A DNA stretch of 64,000 nt from Ureaplasma miroungigenitalium (GTDB taxonomy: Bacteria; Bacillota_I; Bacilli_A; Mycoplasmatales; Mycoplasmoidaceae): assembly GCF_025780085.1 (NCBI RefSeq), contig NZ_JAOXHL010000002.1, positions 62,001 through 126,000 of the forward strand, read 5' to 3'. This document shows positions 34,999 through 45,428 of this stretch, piece after piece. Under the pieces are notes generated by a model. It did not search any database and had not been told where the DNA came from. It was given only the letters and a program-made list of their open reading frames with translations. Positions within the stretch are counted from its first letter, which is position 1; each line of letters begins with the position of its first letter. The translations under genes and the position numbers were made by a program.

Positions 34999-35905
34999 CG
35001 AAATCGTTGTCACCGATCTAGAAGCCCCTGTTCGTGTTGATAAATTTTTAGCTTCGCAAACTGAATATTCACGTACACAAATTAAAGCAATGATCGAAGC
35101 AAATTTGGTTACTATTAACGATGAACCAATTAAAGCTAAAACCATGGTCGATAACCAAGATGTCATTGCTTATCAAGAATTAAGTACTATTGAAAACGTT
35201 AAAACCAAGGCTGATTATAACTATCCCTTAGAAATTATTTATGAAGATGCATCGCTCTTGGTCATCAACAAACCAAGTGGTATGCTAGTACATCCCTCGC
35301 AATTCAATGAACAAGATACACTAGTTAATGCTGTACAATATTATTTACAAACACCGAACTTTTATCTTGTACACCGAATTGATAAACATACATCAGGTTT
35401 AGTCTTATTCGCTAAAGATCAAGCAACATATACCAAAATGCAAACACTGTTTATGAATCGTGCAGTTGTGAAAAAATACTATGCTTTAGTAGCCAACCGT
35501 TTTGATGACCAACATTTACATTTTCAAATTAACGAACCGATTGGTTATAGTTATGATGATAGCTTACGCATGCAAACTGGGCATGCCAAAAACAGTAAGG
35601 ATGCCACTAGTATTTTCAAGGTTGTTGAACAATATCGTAATTCAGCACTAATTGAGGTCCAAATTATCACAGGTCGTAAACACCAAATTCGTGTTCACTG
35701 TTTATATATGAATCATCCCGTTTTAAACGATCCCCTGTATTCAAACCGGAAAAAAGTTACTAGTTATGAACAATATCTACATGCATATTTTTTAGAATTT
35801 ATGCATCCAATTACTAATCAATTATTAACTTTACAAACCGATTTACCCACAGAATTTAATACTAAGATTGCGGAGTTAAAGGAACATTTATATGAAGAAT
35901 GTTAG
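34988..35905 (+). CDS. rluD: RluD-type 23S rRNA pseudouridine synthase
   Basis: Pseudouridylates 23S rRNA. The 305-residue protein has an N-terminal S4 domain (VRVDKFLASQTEYSRTQIKA) and the catalytic core with VHRIDKHTSGLVLFAK, whose Asp is the nucleophile, and TGRKHQIRVHC. Among RluA-family members the S4 domain favours RluD. ATG at 34988 is chosen since GAAGGA lies 11 nt upstream and the earlier ATG (34979) is too close; it overlaps lspA by 11 nt. The exact site cannot be told from sequence. Confidence 0.92.
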   Translation: MKSNEIVVTDLEAPVRVDKFLASQTEYSRTQIKAMIEANLVTINDEPIKAKTMVDNQDVIAYQELSTIENVKTKADYNYPLEIIYEDASLLVINKPSGMLVHPSQFNEQDTLVNAVQYYLQTPNFYLVHRIDKHTSGLVLFAKDQATYTKMQTLFMNRAVVKKYYALVANRFDDQHLHFQINEPIGYSYDDSLRMQTGHAKNSKDATSIFKVVEQYRNSALIEVQIITGRKHQIRVHCLYMNHPVLNDPLYSNRKKVTSYEQYLHAYFLEFMHPITNQLLTLQTDLPTEFNTKIAELKEHLYEEC

Positions 35906-36458
35906 TTTATATATTGATCTTTGTTCATCATACTGCATTATCGGCTTATATGAAAAACAAAAACTAATTGATTATTTGATTGTTCCAACTAAAAATAATC
36001 TGACCGACCTAGTCAATGAATTAATCTTTAATTTACTAGCTAAGCATCAGCTAAGCATCACTGATCATTTGCAAGCCATTTATATGAACAATGGACCAGG
36101 CAGTTTTACAGGCTTACGTGTTAGTGGCATTATCGCCAAAACACTAAACGCTTTATATCAAGTAGATTTATATACAGCTGATCATTTAAAGCTGCTAAGT
36201 TATAACCAAAAAGACGCCCTAGTCTTTTTAGATGCTAAAGGTGATAAATTATATGCTTATTATCATCAAACTTATCACGTTATTTTAAAAAGCGAAAAAA
36301 CAGCAACGATTGAGCAAATCCCCTACTCTCAATTATTAGAAATCAACGAGCAAACATTTGATTATGAAAGCTTTTTAAAAAACCTGCCTTTTGCCTTATT
36401 TGATCTACAAACTGATTGAAGTGCGTTAGATTTAAATTATGTTAAAAAACCTGTATAG
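35892..36458 (+). CDS. tsaB: tRNA threonylcarbamoyladenosine protein TsaB
   Basis: Partner of TsaD in making t6A at tRNA position 37. The 188-residue protein carries the TsaB signature NNGPGSFTGLRVSGII after a short N-terminal actin-like strand (LYIDLCSSYCIIGLY). The C-terminal part is short compared with E. coli TsaB (231). Its start overlaps rluD by 14 nt. One TGA-Trp near the C-terminus would otherwise cut it to 175 residues. Followed by a terminator. Confidence 0.92.
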
Positions 36459-36462
36459 ACAT

Positions 36463-36492
36463 AAAAAAAGAACCATTAGTGGTTCTTTTTTT
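36463..36492. terminator. Terminator between tsaB and the ABC permease
   Basis: Perfect stem AAAAAAAGAACCA / TGGTTCTTTTTTT (36463-36475, 36480-36492) with loop TTAG. It serves tsaB on the plus strand and overlaps the stop of the minus-strand permease gene at 36491. Confidence 0.9.
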
Positions 36493-37984
36493 AACGTGTA
36501 TTTCAACGGAATGATTTTGAAGCAAATCCTAAAAGAACAGCTGATCAAACAAATGGGAGAATGAAGTTCAAGATGTTTTCAGCTTTCGTTCCAATCTTAA
36601 TGAATGCTGAATCAGGGATAGCATCTGGTGTGTATTGGACATAAGCGTTAGCATATTTTTGTATGAACTTATTTGCTAAAATTCTTTCAGATCAAATTTT
36701 GTGTAGTTCGTTGAAATCGCTTTCGCTATTAATTGTTTTAATCTCTTGGAAGTATTGGTTGTTTTGGTTCAAGACTTGACCTACGTTTAGTGGATTATTT
36801 GATTTAGGTGTCTCTCAGACAAACATTAATAAGAAACCTTGTGCTTCATCAATTTGCGCTGGTGTAGACTTGGTATCCATTAATGTTCGCAAATTCGTCT
36901 TAATTGAAATATCTAAAATATTTTTGAAGTGATCATTGGCTGTTTGTGCAGTATTCAAAGGGTTAATAGTTTGGTAAACTTTATTAACATCAAAGATATT
37001 ATATTTATCATATTCTAAGGCGTTGTGGTGTTGGTCATTAAAAGTTGACATATCACCTACAAAGGCCTCTGGTTGGAATAAAGGGTTTTGTGGATCTAAG
37101 TGTGCTACTTTTAAATATTGACCCAAAGAAGTTAATAGTTTAGTGTATTCAGCATGTGAGTATAAGTTGTTTTCAAACGGTACTCATTCACTATTTACTA
37201 AAAAGTTTTGGCTCGCCTCTGTGACCCCTTGAAAGGCCATTGTGTTTTGAATAATCGGGGACTTAAATGGTGTTAGGTAGGATAGATACCACATGGCTTC
37301 CACTTTAACAATTTGGGCTAATGGGAGCACTTGTCCTGACAAGAACATAGTTAAGATCAGTAAAGTAGATCCAATACCTTGAATAGTTAAGATTGATTTG
37401 GAAACTGAGACAATAAATAAACCAACTGATAATGAGACGATCGTTAAAGCGATAAAGCTATAAATATAACTTGGTCAGTGAATTCGTGAAAATAAATCTT
37501 TTAAAGATGGCGAACGAACAATAACTTTTTGTAAATCTTCACCCACTCCTAAAGTAAATGAATAAAGTTCCTTCCCCACTTGAAAGTATCGTGATCCAAA
37601 AATGACCAAAGAAATTAAAGCAGTTCATAATCCTGAAAAAATCATAATTATGAAGTAGTATGAAGCTGTAAATAATAAGAAATTAATCGGCTTAATATTA
37701 GTCGCTCCAATCCGTTTTAACAGTGTCGATTTTTTAAATTCAAACAGCGCTGTTGGTAAAGCGATACAAGCAATCGCTAGTGGACCAATGGAGAATGTGG
37801 CCCCAAGAATCATTTCATAATTAAAAATGGTTCCTAAAATTAATGTAAAAACAACAGGATAACCAAACGCAAAGAATGGTCCCACAAAAGCCTTTCAGAA
37901 ATGCTTGTTAATAATCTGAATAATTCCGGCAAAAGTGCCGCTGGCTTCTTTGTTTTTCGGCTTTTTATCAAATGTTAATAACAT
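36491..37984 (-). CDS. ABC transporter permease (ABC-2 type)
   Basis: Membrane protein of 497 residues with about six to seven membrane segments. A first helix block (FFAFGYPVVFTLILGTIF, GATFSIGPLAIACIALP) lies at about 35-120, more at 165-270 (SYIYSFIALTIVSLSVGLFI, TLLILTMFLSGQVLPLA), then a hydrophilic loop of about 170 residues and a last helix at the C-terminus (LNFILPFVWSAVLLGFA). This is the ABC-2 (NodJ/DrrB-like) permease pattern with an unusually long extracellular loop before the last helix. It lies 10 nt downstream of the ATPase gene. The substrate is unknown. Confidence 0.87.
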
Positions 37985-37994
37985 ACTTTTACCT

Positions 37995-38855
37995 CTAAAT
38001 ATATTCGTCTAAACATTTTTCTAGACTACCAAATAATTCGATTGTCTCTTGTTTAGTTTTATCATAAACAACTTTCCCTTTGCTCATAATAATAATCCGG
38101 TCAACTAATAACTCAATTTCACGAATATCGTGTGAAATAATTAAAACGGTCGAATTAATTTCTTTAGCATAATCCTTGATAAAGTGAATTAATCGGGTTT
38201 TGATTTTTAAATCTAACCCTGTACTTAACTCGTCTAAAATAATTAATTCCGGTTTATTAATAATGGCTAAAAGGGCGTTTAAACGTTGGTGTTGACCACC
38301 TGATAACGAAGCAGCTTTGTTAGAATAAAATTCATCAATACCAAAAACTTTAATTAAATATTCTAATTCCTTACCGGTTGTTTTAGATCCATAGATGCGG
38401 TTCATTGTATCAACAACATCTTGGACTGTTAAACCTTGAGGATAAGAAGAATCTTGGAATTGAATACCAATCTTCGAAGCATCCATTTTATTGTTCACAA
38501 TGCCTGGGAATAAATAATTAATATGCCCCGCTGTTGGTTTGGAAATTCCCACTACCATTTCTACTGTTGTGGTTTTTCCAGCACCATTGGAACCTAATAA
38601 GGCTGTGTTTAAGCCTTTATAAAAATTCAAACTTAAATTATTCACGGCTTTAAACTTATTTTTCTTGACCTTGAACTCTTTATCTAAATTTTTAATTTCA
38701 ATAATTTTTTGATAACCCTCATATTCGCGAACAGGGATAACGGGGTGATTTTTAATCTTGTTTTCCCGTTCCTTTAATTGATCGACTAAATTCTGGATTA
38801 CTGGACTAATTGGTTCGTCCTCATTTGTGTTTCGTAAGAATCTTTTGATTGCCAT
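37995..38855 (-). CDS. ABC transporter ATP-binding protein
   Basis: Nucleotide-binding subunit, 286 residues, partner of the permease encoded just downstream. About 55 N-terminal residues (MAIKRFLRNTNEDEP onward) are charged and outside the ABC fold. Then come LLGSNGAGKTTTVEM (Walker A), the Q-loop IGIQFQDSSYP, the signature SLSGGQHQRLNAL, Walker B LIILDELSTGLD (glutamate present) and the switch ISHD. The C-terminal part fits drug/ABC-2 export families (CcmA/DrrA-like). The upstream region has two TATAAT-like boxes, at about 38893 and 38960. Confidence 0.93.
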   Translation of the reverse strand: MAIKRFLRNTNEDEPISPVIQNLVDQLKERENKIKNHPVIPVREYEGYQKIIEIKNLDKEFKVKKNKFKAVNNLSLNFYKGLNTALLGSNGAGKTTTVEMVVGISKPTAGHINYLFPGIVNNKMDASKIGIQFQDSSYPQGLTVQDVVDTMNRIYGSKTTGKELEYLIKVFGIDEFYSNKAASLSGGQHQRLNALLAIINKPELIILDELSTGLDLKIKTRLIHFIKDYAKEINSTVLIISHDIREIELLVDRIIIMSKGKVVYDKTKQETIELFGSLEKCLDEYI

Positions 38856-39000
38856 ATTGTTACCTATGCATTCTTTTAAACATAATAAAATTATATGTTA
38901 TTAATAAATTGATTTAGCGAAAAAATGCACCGATAATCTTTTTTGCGAATTTTCAACATTATAATACCTAAAAAGCTAGCCAAGATGATTAATAAAAAAC

Positions 39001-39027
39001 AAAAAACAGTCGGGTAGACTGTTTTTT
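39001..39027. terminator. Terminator after the M42 peptidase gene
   Basis: Perfect 11-bp stem AAAAAACAGTC / GACTGTTTTTT with loop GGGTA, 7 nt past the minus-strand stop at 39034. Confidence 0.9.
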
Positions 39028-39033
39028 AAAAAA

Positions 39034-40128
39034 TTAATTGTAACGAATTTCGCTGAATTTTTGTGCGTTAAAGTTAACTAAGAATTCGTAAATTAAGTTC
39101 GCAGCTGCTTGGATATCTTTAACATCAGAAACACCAATTGGTGCGTGTAAGTATCTTTGAGGAATTGATAAACCTAAAATAATGCTTCCACCTGCCGGGC
39201 TGTATTGCATTTCAGCAGCATTTGTTCCCCCACCCTTAGCTACATAACGGTAACATGGAATGTTTTTTTGGCTAGCTAATTCTTCAAAATAAGCTAGTAA
39301 ACGTGGGTTAGCTAATGTTTCGCTATCTTTAATTCTAAAGGCAATACCTTCACCCAGGCGTGTTGTTCCTTTAATTGCTTTATATGTATCATGACTCGCT
39401 GTTGTATCTAAAATAATCGCTACATCAGGATTAATTAAACTAACAGTTGTCTTTGCTCCACGTGTTCCCACTTCTTCTTGAGCAGTTAATGAGAAGTAAG
39501 CATCAACAGCTAATTCTTTTTTAGCTAATTCATTAATTAATAAATCAATGACAGCACAACTAACACGGTTGTCCACAGCTTTACCAACTACTAAATCATC
39601 ATTAACAAAGTCAATGTCTGTATTAGCTAAATAAACTAGACTTCCTGCTTTAATTCCCATGTCAAGTGCTTCTTGTTTGTTTTTGAAACCAGCATCAACA
39701 TATAAATCATTAGCTTCATAAGCTGCTTTACGTTTATCAGCTTCTAGAATGTGGATTGATGTATGTCCAACAACCCCGTTAATCATGGCGTTATCTTTAA
39801 CAACTAGTTTTACTGGTGTACCAATAACAACGTTTGGTCAAATTCCACCCATAGCTGAGATTAATAACATCCCTTCATCTGTAATTTCGCTAACCACATA
39901 ACCAACTTCGTCCATGTGGGCATCAATTAAAACTTTAGGGGCATTAGCTTGTTTTGTTGGTTTGTGGTAAACAATTGAACCTAAAGCATCACGTTGGTAT
40001 TCTAAACCAGTGTTTTGTACACTAGCTTTTAAATAGTCAACAACTTTTTCTTCATAACGAGACATGCCATAAATTTGCATGTAATCCTTACATTTATTTT
40101 TAATTATTTTTTTATCTGTAAATTTCAT
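39034..40128 (-). CDS. M42-family aminopeptidase
   Basis: Dinuclear-metal aminopeptidase (glutamyl aminopeptidase/PepA-like), 364 residues. All metal and catalytic residues are present: H71 and D73 in DAHMDEVGY, D186 in GKAVDNRV, E218/E219 in TAQEEVGTRG, D241 in LDTTASHD and H328 in RYLHAPIG. It probably acts in peptide breakdown for amino acid supply. One TGA-Trp (GGIWPNV) splits it under the standard code. AAAGGAG precedes the ATG. It is the last gene after argS and the PGK-like gene, 14 nt from the latter. Confidence 0.93.
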
Positions 40129-40142
40129 TGTATTCTCCTTTG

Positions 40143-41411
40143 TTAATCATTTTCTTCATTAGCGCGGCGTACATAATTGTCAATTCCTGCTAAGCCATAT
40201 AAATCAGTATCCTGAATGTAAGCTAATGAGGCTGAGCCACCACTTGATATAAAGTTTAAATAACTGTCTAAACCTAAATATTCTGCGATGGTTGATGTCT
40301 TATTATCACTAATAATACTATATAAACCGTGTTGTGAGTATTTACTAATTGTTTTTAATATCTGAATAGTTCCCTTAGCGTAATGTTGAATGTTTTCAAT
40401 TAAACCAAAAGAACCATTTCATAAAACGGTTTTGGCTTTACGAATTTCTCGTTCAATTAAACTCAGTGAACGTTTTCCTACATCTAATCCGTAAAAACCT
40501 TTAATACCTTCATCAATTTTTAAATAAATCGGCGGTGTATCCGATTTTTCATTGTTACATAAGAAATCATAAACTAGTAAGATTTTGTGTTCATATTCTT
40601 CTAGTAATTCCCCGATTTCATCTAAATAATCCCGCTCAACGTGGTTTAAACCAACATCATAACCTTTTGCATACAAGAAGCTAAAAACTAAAGCTCCACC
40701 AATCACTACACGATCAGCTCGTTCACATAAGACTTCAATCGCTCCCATTTTATCAGCTACATAATTTCCACCGATAAGCGCTAAATATGGGCGTTTAGGA
40801 TTCTCTAAGGCTAAGTCTAAGTGATTTAGTTCACTAGAAATTAAAAATCCAATAGCACTTTCTTTAGAGTTCATAGCCACACCGTAATTCGAAGCGTATT
40901 TCTTATGTACAACTGAGAAAGCATCCTCAACAAAAATATCTGCTAGAGAGGCTCAAAAAGCACCTAAATTCAAATCGCCACGTGTTTGGAAACCGACATA
41001 CTCTCCTGTAGTGGCAATATCACAATATTTAGTATTTTCAAGTAATAACACATCTTTTGGTTCTAATGTATTCGTTAAACGAATTACTGCCTCACCATAG
41101 TTTTCTTCGCTAAACATAACTCTGTTTGCGTGTTTGTGTAATCTTTTTTCTAAAGCTTCGTGAACTATTTTTAAACTATATTTATTACTGATCTTATCAT
41201 TTAAACTCTTCACATTCCCTAAATGCGATAAAATGATGACCTTGCAATTACGCCGCAGTAAATAAAAAATAGTCGCCATTGCCGCTTTGATTTTACGGTC
41301 ATTTATAATCTTCCCATTTTTTAAGGGTACATCAAGATCTAGATGTAACAACACTGTTTTGTGATTAACATCTATATCACTAATGATTTTCTTTTTATGA
41401 TAATTAGCCAT
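40143..41411 (-). CDS. Phosphoglycerate kinase-like protein, degenerate active site
   Basis: Full-length PGK fold protein (422 residues) recognisable throughout: VLLHLDLDVPL, SHLGNVK, LLLENTKY, DAFSVVHKKYAS, ALIGGNYVADK, WNGSFGLIE and ISSGGSASL. Against PGK consensus the substrate-binding arginines are replaced (NxRI to K40, SHLGRP to N66, LENxRF to K128, AHRxH to K170), the lysine of GGAKV is Y217, and the nucleotide loop GGGD is SDNK (368-371). The Asp of the RVDFN motif is kept but its Arg and Asn are H23 and D27. Catalysis as PGK is therefore doubtful. It starts 3 nt after the argS stop and is followed by the M42 gene, not by glycolysis genes. A moonlighting or regulatory role is an inference. 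Confidence 0.88.
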
Positions 41412-41414
41412 AAA

Positions 41415-43079
41415 CTAGTACATCTCATTGTCGGCTGGAATTTTTAATAAAGCTAAGCCGTTTTTTAACACTTGTTTGACTGCGTGAATTAAACCTAGAC
41501 GCGTACCGGTTAAAGTTAGATTATCGCGGTCAATAATTTTAATATTTGCATAATAATTATGTAATAAATTTGCTAGTTCATACAAGTAATTAGCAATTTT
41601 ATGCATGCTGAATGTTTGTGTAGCAACACTAATGGTTTTTTTGAAGTAGTGTAGTTGATCTAAAAGTGCACGTTCTTTTTCGTTACTTAAAAGATCGGTC
41701 TGAATGACGCACGGGATATCACGGTTTTTATTTAATAAAGAAAAGCATCGTGCATGTGCATATTGAACATAAAATAATGGGTTGTTATTATCTTTAGCTA
41801 AGGCAACATCAACATCAATTACAACGTGTGTATTAATAGATGATGATCCTAAGAATCAACGTAAAGCATTAGCACCAATTACTTCAATTAAGTCACGAAT
41901 GGTTAATGATTGTCCAGAACGTTTCGATAACTTAAATTCTTCATTATTTTTTGTTAACTTCATAATTTGAGAAGTTAGAATAATCAAATTATCTGGGTCA
42001 AAACCAAAACAACTAACACCAGCTTTTAAACGTGTAATATAACCTAAATGGTCAGTTCCAAATAAATTAATCATCACATCGGGTTTGTGGGTTTGCAATT
42101 TATAATAATGGTACGCGATGTCTGGTAAGAAATAAGTCATAGCCCCATTAGATTTAATTAACACACGGTCTTTATCATCACCAAAATCAGTTGTTCTTAA
42201 TCATAAAGCTTGGTCTTGTTCATAAGTATGGTTTTTTAGTTTACCTAAGGTTTCAGTAATTAAATTTGTTTGACGAATTGCTTTTTCTGATGTGTAATGT
42301 TGAATTTCGGTGTGCATTGATAATAAATCTTTTTTAATTTCAGATAAGAAATAGTCCACACAGAATTGTTTAATAATTTCAGCTTGATTGTGATCTACAA
42401 TCGTAAAGGTATCATCTAAAGTTAAATTCGTAAATTTGTCTGCAAATTGTTCACGCAACGCTTGAGCAGCACTAAAAATTTCTTGACCATGATATGCATC
42501 ATCGATTAATTCGATGGTTTGATCATAACTTTGCAAGTAACGTACAAGCACACTACTTGCTAGTTTATCGATTTGGTTACCAGCATCATTCACATAGTAT
42601 TCACTAACAACATCATAACCACATTTCTTTAACAACGCACAAATTAAATCACCATAGACAGCATTAGCTGCATGCCCGATGTGTAATAAACCTGTGGGAT
42701 TAGCTGAAACATATTCCACTAGATATTTTTTGTTTTCTTTAGCAAAAATAGGGAATTCGTTTTTTTGCTTGTTAATTAAATTTAATAGGTCGTCATGATC
42801 ATCTGATTTAATAAAAAAATTAATAAATCCTGGAACACTAATTTGAACGTCTAAAAAATTTGTTTTTAACATGTTATCTTCTGCATTTAACAAATCAACA
42901 ATTTCTGTCGCAATATCCATCGGTTTGCGCTTAAGTTGTTTGCTTAAAGTTAAAGCAACATTTGTATAAAAATCACCATGGTTAATTTTACTTGTTTTAT
43001 CAATAATGTAAGTATGGTCGTGTACACCAAGTTTGCTTAAAGCAAAATCAATTATCTTTTTAATTTTTCCAATAATCAT
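41415..43079 (-). CDS. argS: Arginine-tRNA ligase
   Basis: Class I synthetase of 554 residues. The N-terminal domain (INHGDFYTNVALTLSKQ) is the ArgRS tRNA-D-loop recognition domain; HIGHAANA is the HIGH motif, KLSKRSG the KMSKS-type loop. The C-terminal helical domain ends in DNEMY. AGGAG stands 8 nt before the ATG at 43079; a longer upstream start would precede that site. TGA-Trp codons are frequent. Two downstream genes (PGK-like, M42) follow within 20 nt each, and the terminator of rpsU lies immediately upstream. Confidence 0.97.
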
Positions 43080-43097
43080 ATAAACTCCTATAAATAT

Positions 43098-43132
43098 AAA
43101 AAAAATCAACTCATACCTGCGGCAAGAGTTGA
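43098..43132 (-). terminator. Terminator after rpsU
   Basis: Stem TCAACTC / GAGTTGA (43106-43112, 43126-43132) with a 13-nt loop and, on the minus strand, a following run of eight T. It lies 8 nt past the rpsU stop and only about 20 nt before the argS start. Confidence 0.85.
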
Positions 43133-43139
43133 ATGGATT

Positions 43140-43313
43140 CTAATACTTAGAACGGTATTTGTTTGCCTCTTTAATTTTTTCTTTTTTACGTAGGCCTGGT
43201 CTTAAATGGTATTCATGACGTTTAGAATCTTTTTTAGTTTCGTTCGAAATACGTTTAAATTTCTTAAGAGCTTTTTCTAAATCGCCTTCAACAACGTTAA
43301 CTCCTCTTGACAT
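43140..43313 (-). CDS. rpsU: 30S ribosomal protein S21
   Basis: Small basic subunit protein, 57 residues: MSRGVNVVEGDLEKALKKFK, then RISNETKKDSKRHEYHLRPG and a lysine/arginine-rich tail ending NKYRSKY. These match S21 (GDLEKALRRFKR, REYYEKPSxRRKRK patterns). Length is as expected. It lies alone between a terminator and an AT-rich 99-nt upstream stretch containing TATAAT near 43350. Confidence 0.93.
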   Translation of the reverse strand: MSRGVNVVEGDLEKALKKFKRISNETKKDSKRHEYHLRPGLRKKEKIKEANKYRSKY

Positions 43314-43412
43314 AATTCACCTACATTTCTATTAAAATTGTAACAATATTATAATTATATAATAATTTAACTAAACTTTATTATTTAATTAGTCTATTTA
43401 ATAAATATTTAA

Positions 43413-43994
43413 TTATTTATTTTTAGTGATATTAACTTGTTCACTTTCTTTTAATACAGGGTGAGCCATATTATAGAAAACGCTTACAAACATAGCAGCA
43501 CCAATCCCGATGACCATAATTCATAAACCTGCTAAATAAGCTTCGAATCCAGGTTGGCCTGAAAGACCAGTTAATGGAATGAAACCTGCTTTTTGTTTTC
43601 CTAATAATTCTTTAATAAAAACAACATGATCATAACGTACAGCTGCAACGATTAAACCAAACAATAAACCAAATAAAGCAAATGCTCAGAAACTATACAT
43701 GACTGATTGTCAAATAATTTCTTTTCTGGTTCATTTATGAATATTCATTCTTTTAATTGTTCTTAAAACAAGAACAGTAATGGTTGCAGCAAACATAATG
43801 AATGCTCCGAAACCAATAATTCATTTTGAGGCTTCTGGGTTTCACGCGCCGATTAAAGCGCATGCAAAACACGCAAAAGCAAAAGCAACTACGAGTATGT
43901 TCATTGCTCGATCAATCTTGTAATTTTCTTTATAAAATCATTTAGATAATACTTTTTTATTACCCATTGATTTCACATCAGTATTTTTTGACAT
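43413..43994 (-). CDS. Four-helix membrane protein of unknown function
   Basis: A 193-residue protein with four predicted membrane segments: NILVVAFAFACFACALIGAW, IIGFGAFIMFAATITVLVL, SFWAFALFGLLFGLIVAAV and GLWIMVIGIGAAMFVSVFY. Short basic loops between helices 2 and 3 (KRMNIHKWTRKE) suggest they lie in the cytoplasm, and the hydrophilic stretch KELLGKQKAGFIPLTG lies outside. Five TGA-Trp codons hide it under the standard code, so it is easily missed. No family is recognised. The stop lies 100 nt upstream of the rpsU start on the same strand. Confidence 0.8.
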
Positions 43995-44074
43995 ATAAAC
44001 CTCTTATATTTCTTAATAGTAATTATTATATAATAATATAATGAGTTAAAAACAAACATATAGGAAAGATAGAT

Positions 44075-44290
44075 ATGAAACATAATGATAAATTTGTCAG
44101 CGACGAAATCGCTACCGATGATATTTTGCTTGATTTGCAAAATCATGAGAACAAAATCAAACGTAAACGTCAAAGCTTACGTTGATGACAAAAAATGATT
44201 ATTGTTTTAAGTTTAATTGTGGGTTGTTGCTTATGCATTACCCTCCTAGTGGCTCTTGTTGTTCATTTACAAACTGGAGCACTTTTCTAA
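44075..44290 (+). CDS. Small single-span membrane protein
   Basis: A 71-residue protein: acidic N-terminus (MKHNDKFVSDEIATDD), a basic stretch KIKRKRQSLRWWQK with a TGA-encoded Trp pair, then one hydrophobic segment (IIVLSLIVGCCLCITLLVAL). AGGAAAG lies 8 nt before the ATG. It ends 6 nt before hemW and is probably co-transcribed. Unknown function; the WW before a membrane segment suggests an interfacial anchor. Confidence 0.7.
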
Positions 44291-44296
44291 AATTCT

Positions 44297-45373
44297 ATGC
44301 AACCAATTCCGATTTTTGCAAAAACAACCGAACATCTGTATGTGCATGTCCCTTTTTGCAATCACATCTGTACATATTGTGATTTTAAACGTATTTTAAA
44401 AACACCCCTAACACAATTTATAGTTGATGATTATTTAATCGATATGCAAAAACAATTACAAGACCATTGCCAGCCCAAGCAATTCAAAACAATTTTTCTG
44501 GGTGGAGGGACTCCTAATTGTCTAACTAATAACGAGCTAACAACACTTTTAAAAGCTTTGGCTCCTTATGCTCACGACGAGTGTGAATTTAGCATTGAAT
44601 GTAATCCTGATTTAATTAATCAGGAACAAATTGATATTTTTAAAAAATACAAAGTTAATCGTATCAGTCTTGGTGTACAATCAACAAATAATGCCATATT
44701 AAAACAAGTCAATCGTATCCATACCATTGAAGATGTCAGTGCGGCCATTCGTTTATTACAAGCTAATCAAATCAGCAATATTTCTTGTGATTTTATTTAC
44801 AATTTAGAAAACATGACTTTTCAAGACATTGATGATGTTTTTATCTTTTTAAAACAACATAACATTCCCCACGTATCTTTTTATGCCTTAGAAATTAAAT
44901 CTAATAGTTTGTTAAAACGTTTAGGGTGTACAATTGATCCTGATAAAGAAGCTGACCAACTTGAATACATTGAGCAAAAATTTCAAACAGCCCAATTTCA
45001 TCGTTATGAAGTTAGTAATTGAGTCATTGATGAAAAATATAAATGCCAACACAATCTGGCTTATTGACAAACCAAAGACTGAATGGCCTTAGGTTATGGT
45101 GCTCATGGTTTTGAAAACCAATATTATTATCAATTTAATGGGCGAATTAATCAACCAACTCTGGAAAGTAAGCGCCTTAGTGACCATGATTATTACCAAC
45201 AGATCCTTATAATGGGGTTGCGTTTAGCTGAAGGTTTAGATTTGAATAATCCAAAATACTATAACGCTTTCATGTATTTTCGCGATCAACTCGATCACTA
45301 TGATATTAAAGATAACCGGTTATATGCTAAAAGTTTAGACTTATTAAACCTAACCATTTTACCCATTATATAA
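44297..45373 (+). CDS. hemW: HemW-like radical SAM protein
   Basis: Radical SAM enzyme of 358 residues with the 4Fe-4S motif C21-x3-C25-x2-C28 in HVPFCNHICTYCDF and GGGTPNCL at the SAM site. It fits HemW (formerly oxygen-independent coproporphyrinogen oxidase-like), a heme chaperone in other bacteria; the extra N-terminal Cys of HemN is absent. No heme biosynthesis is seen in the window, so the role here is open. Requires an Fe-S cluster, presumably from the suf system. Terminator follows. Confidence 0.92.
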
Positions 45374-45376
45374 AAA

Positions 45377-45405
45377 CAAAAAAACAGGGTTAAACCCTGT
45401 TTTTA
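45377..45405. terminator. Terminator between hemW and apt
   Basis: Stem AAAACAGGG / CCCTGTTTT (45381-45389, 45395-45403) with loop TTAAA and A/T runs on both sides, usable in both directions. Confidence 0.9.
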
Positions 45406-45428
45406 TATTGCCATCATTAATATTAATA

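Noticed and set aside
43973-44173. Minus-strand 66-aa ORF with membrane-like composition
   Set aside because: It overlaps the start of the plus-strand 71-aa gene and the minus-strand membrane protein; no binding site and low-complexity hydrophobic content from AT-rich DNA.
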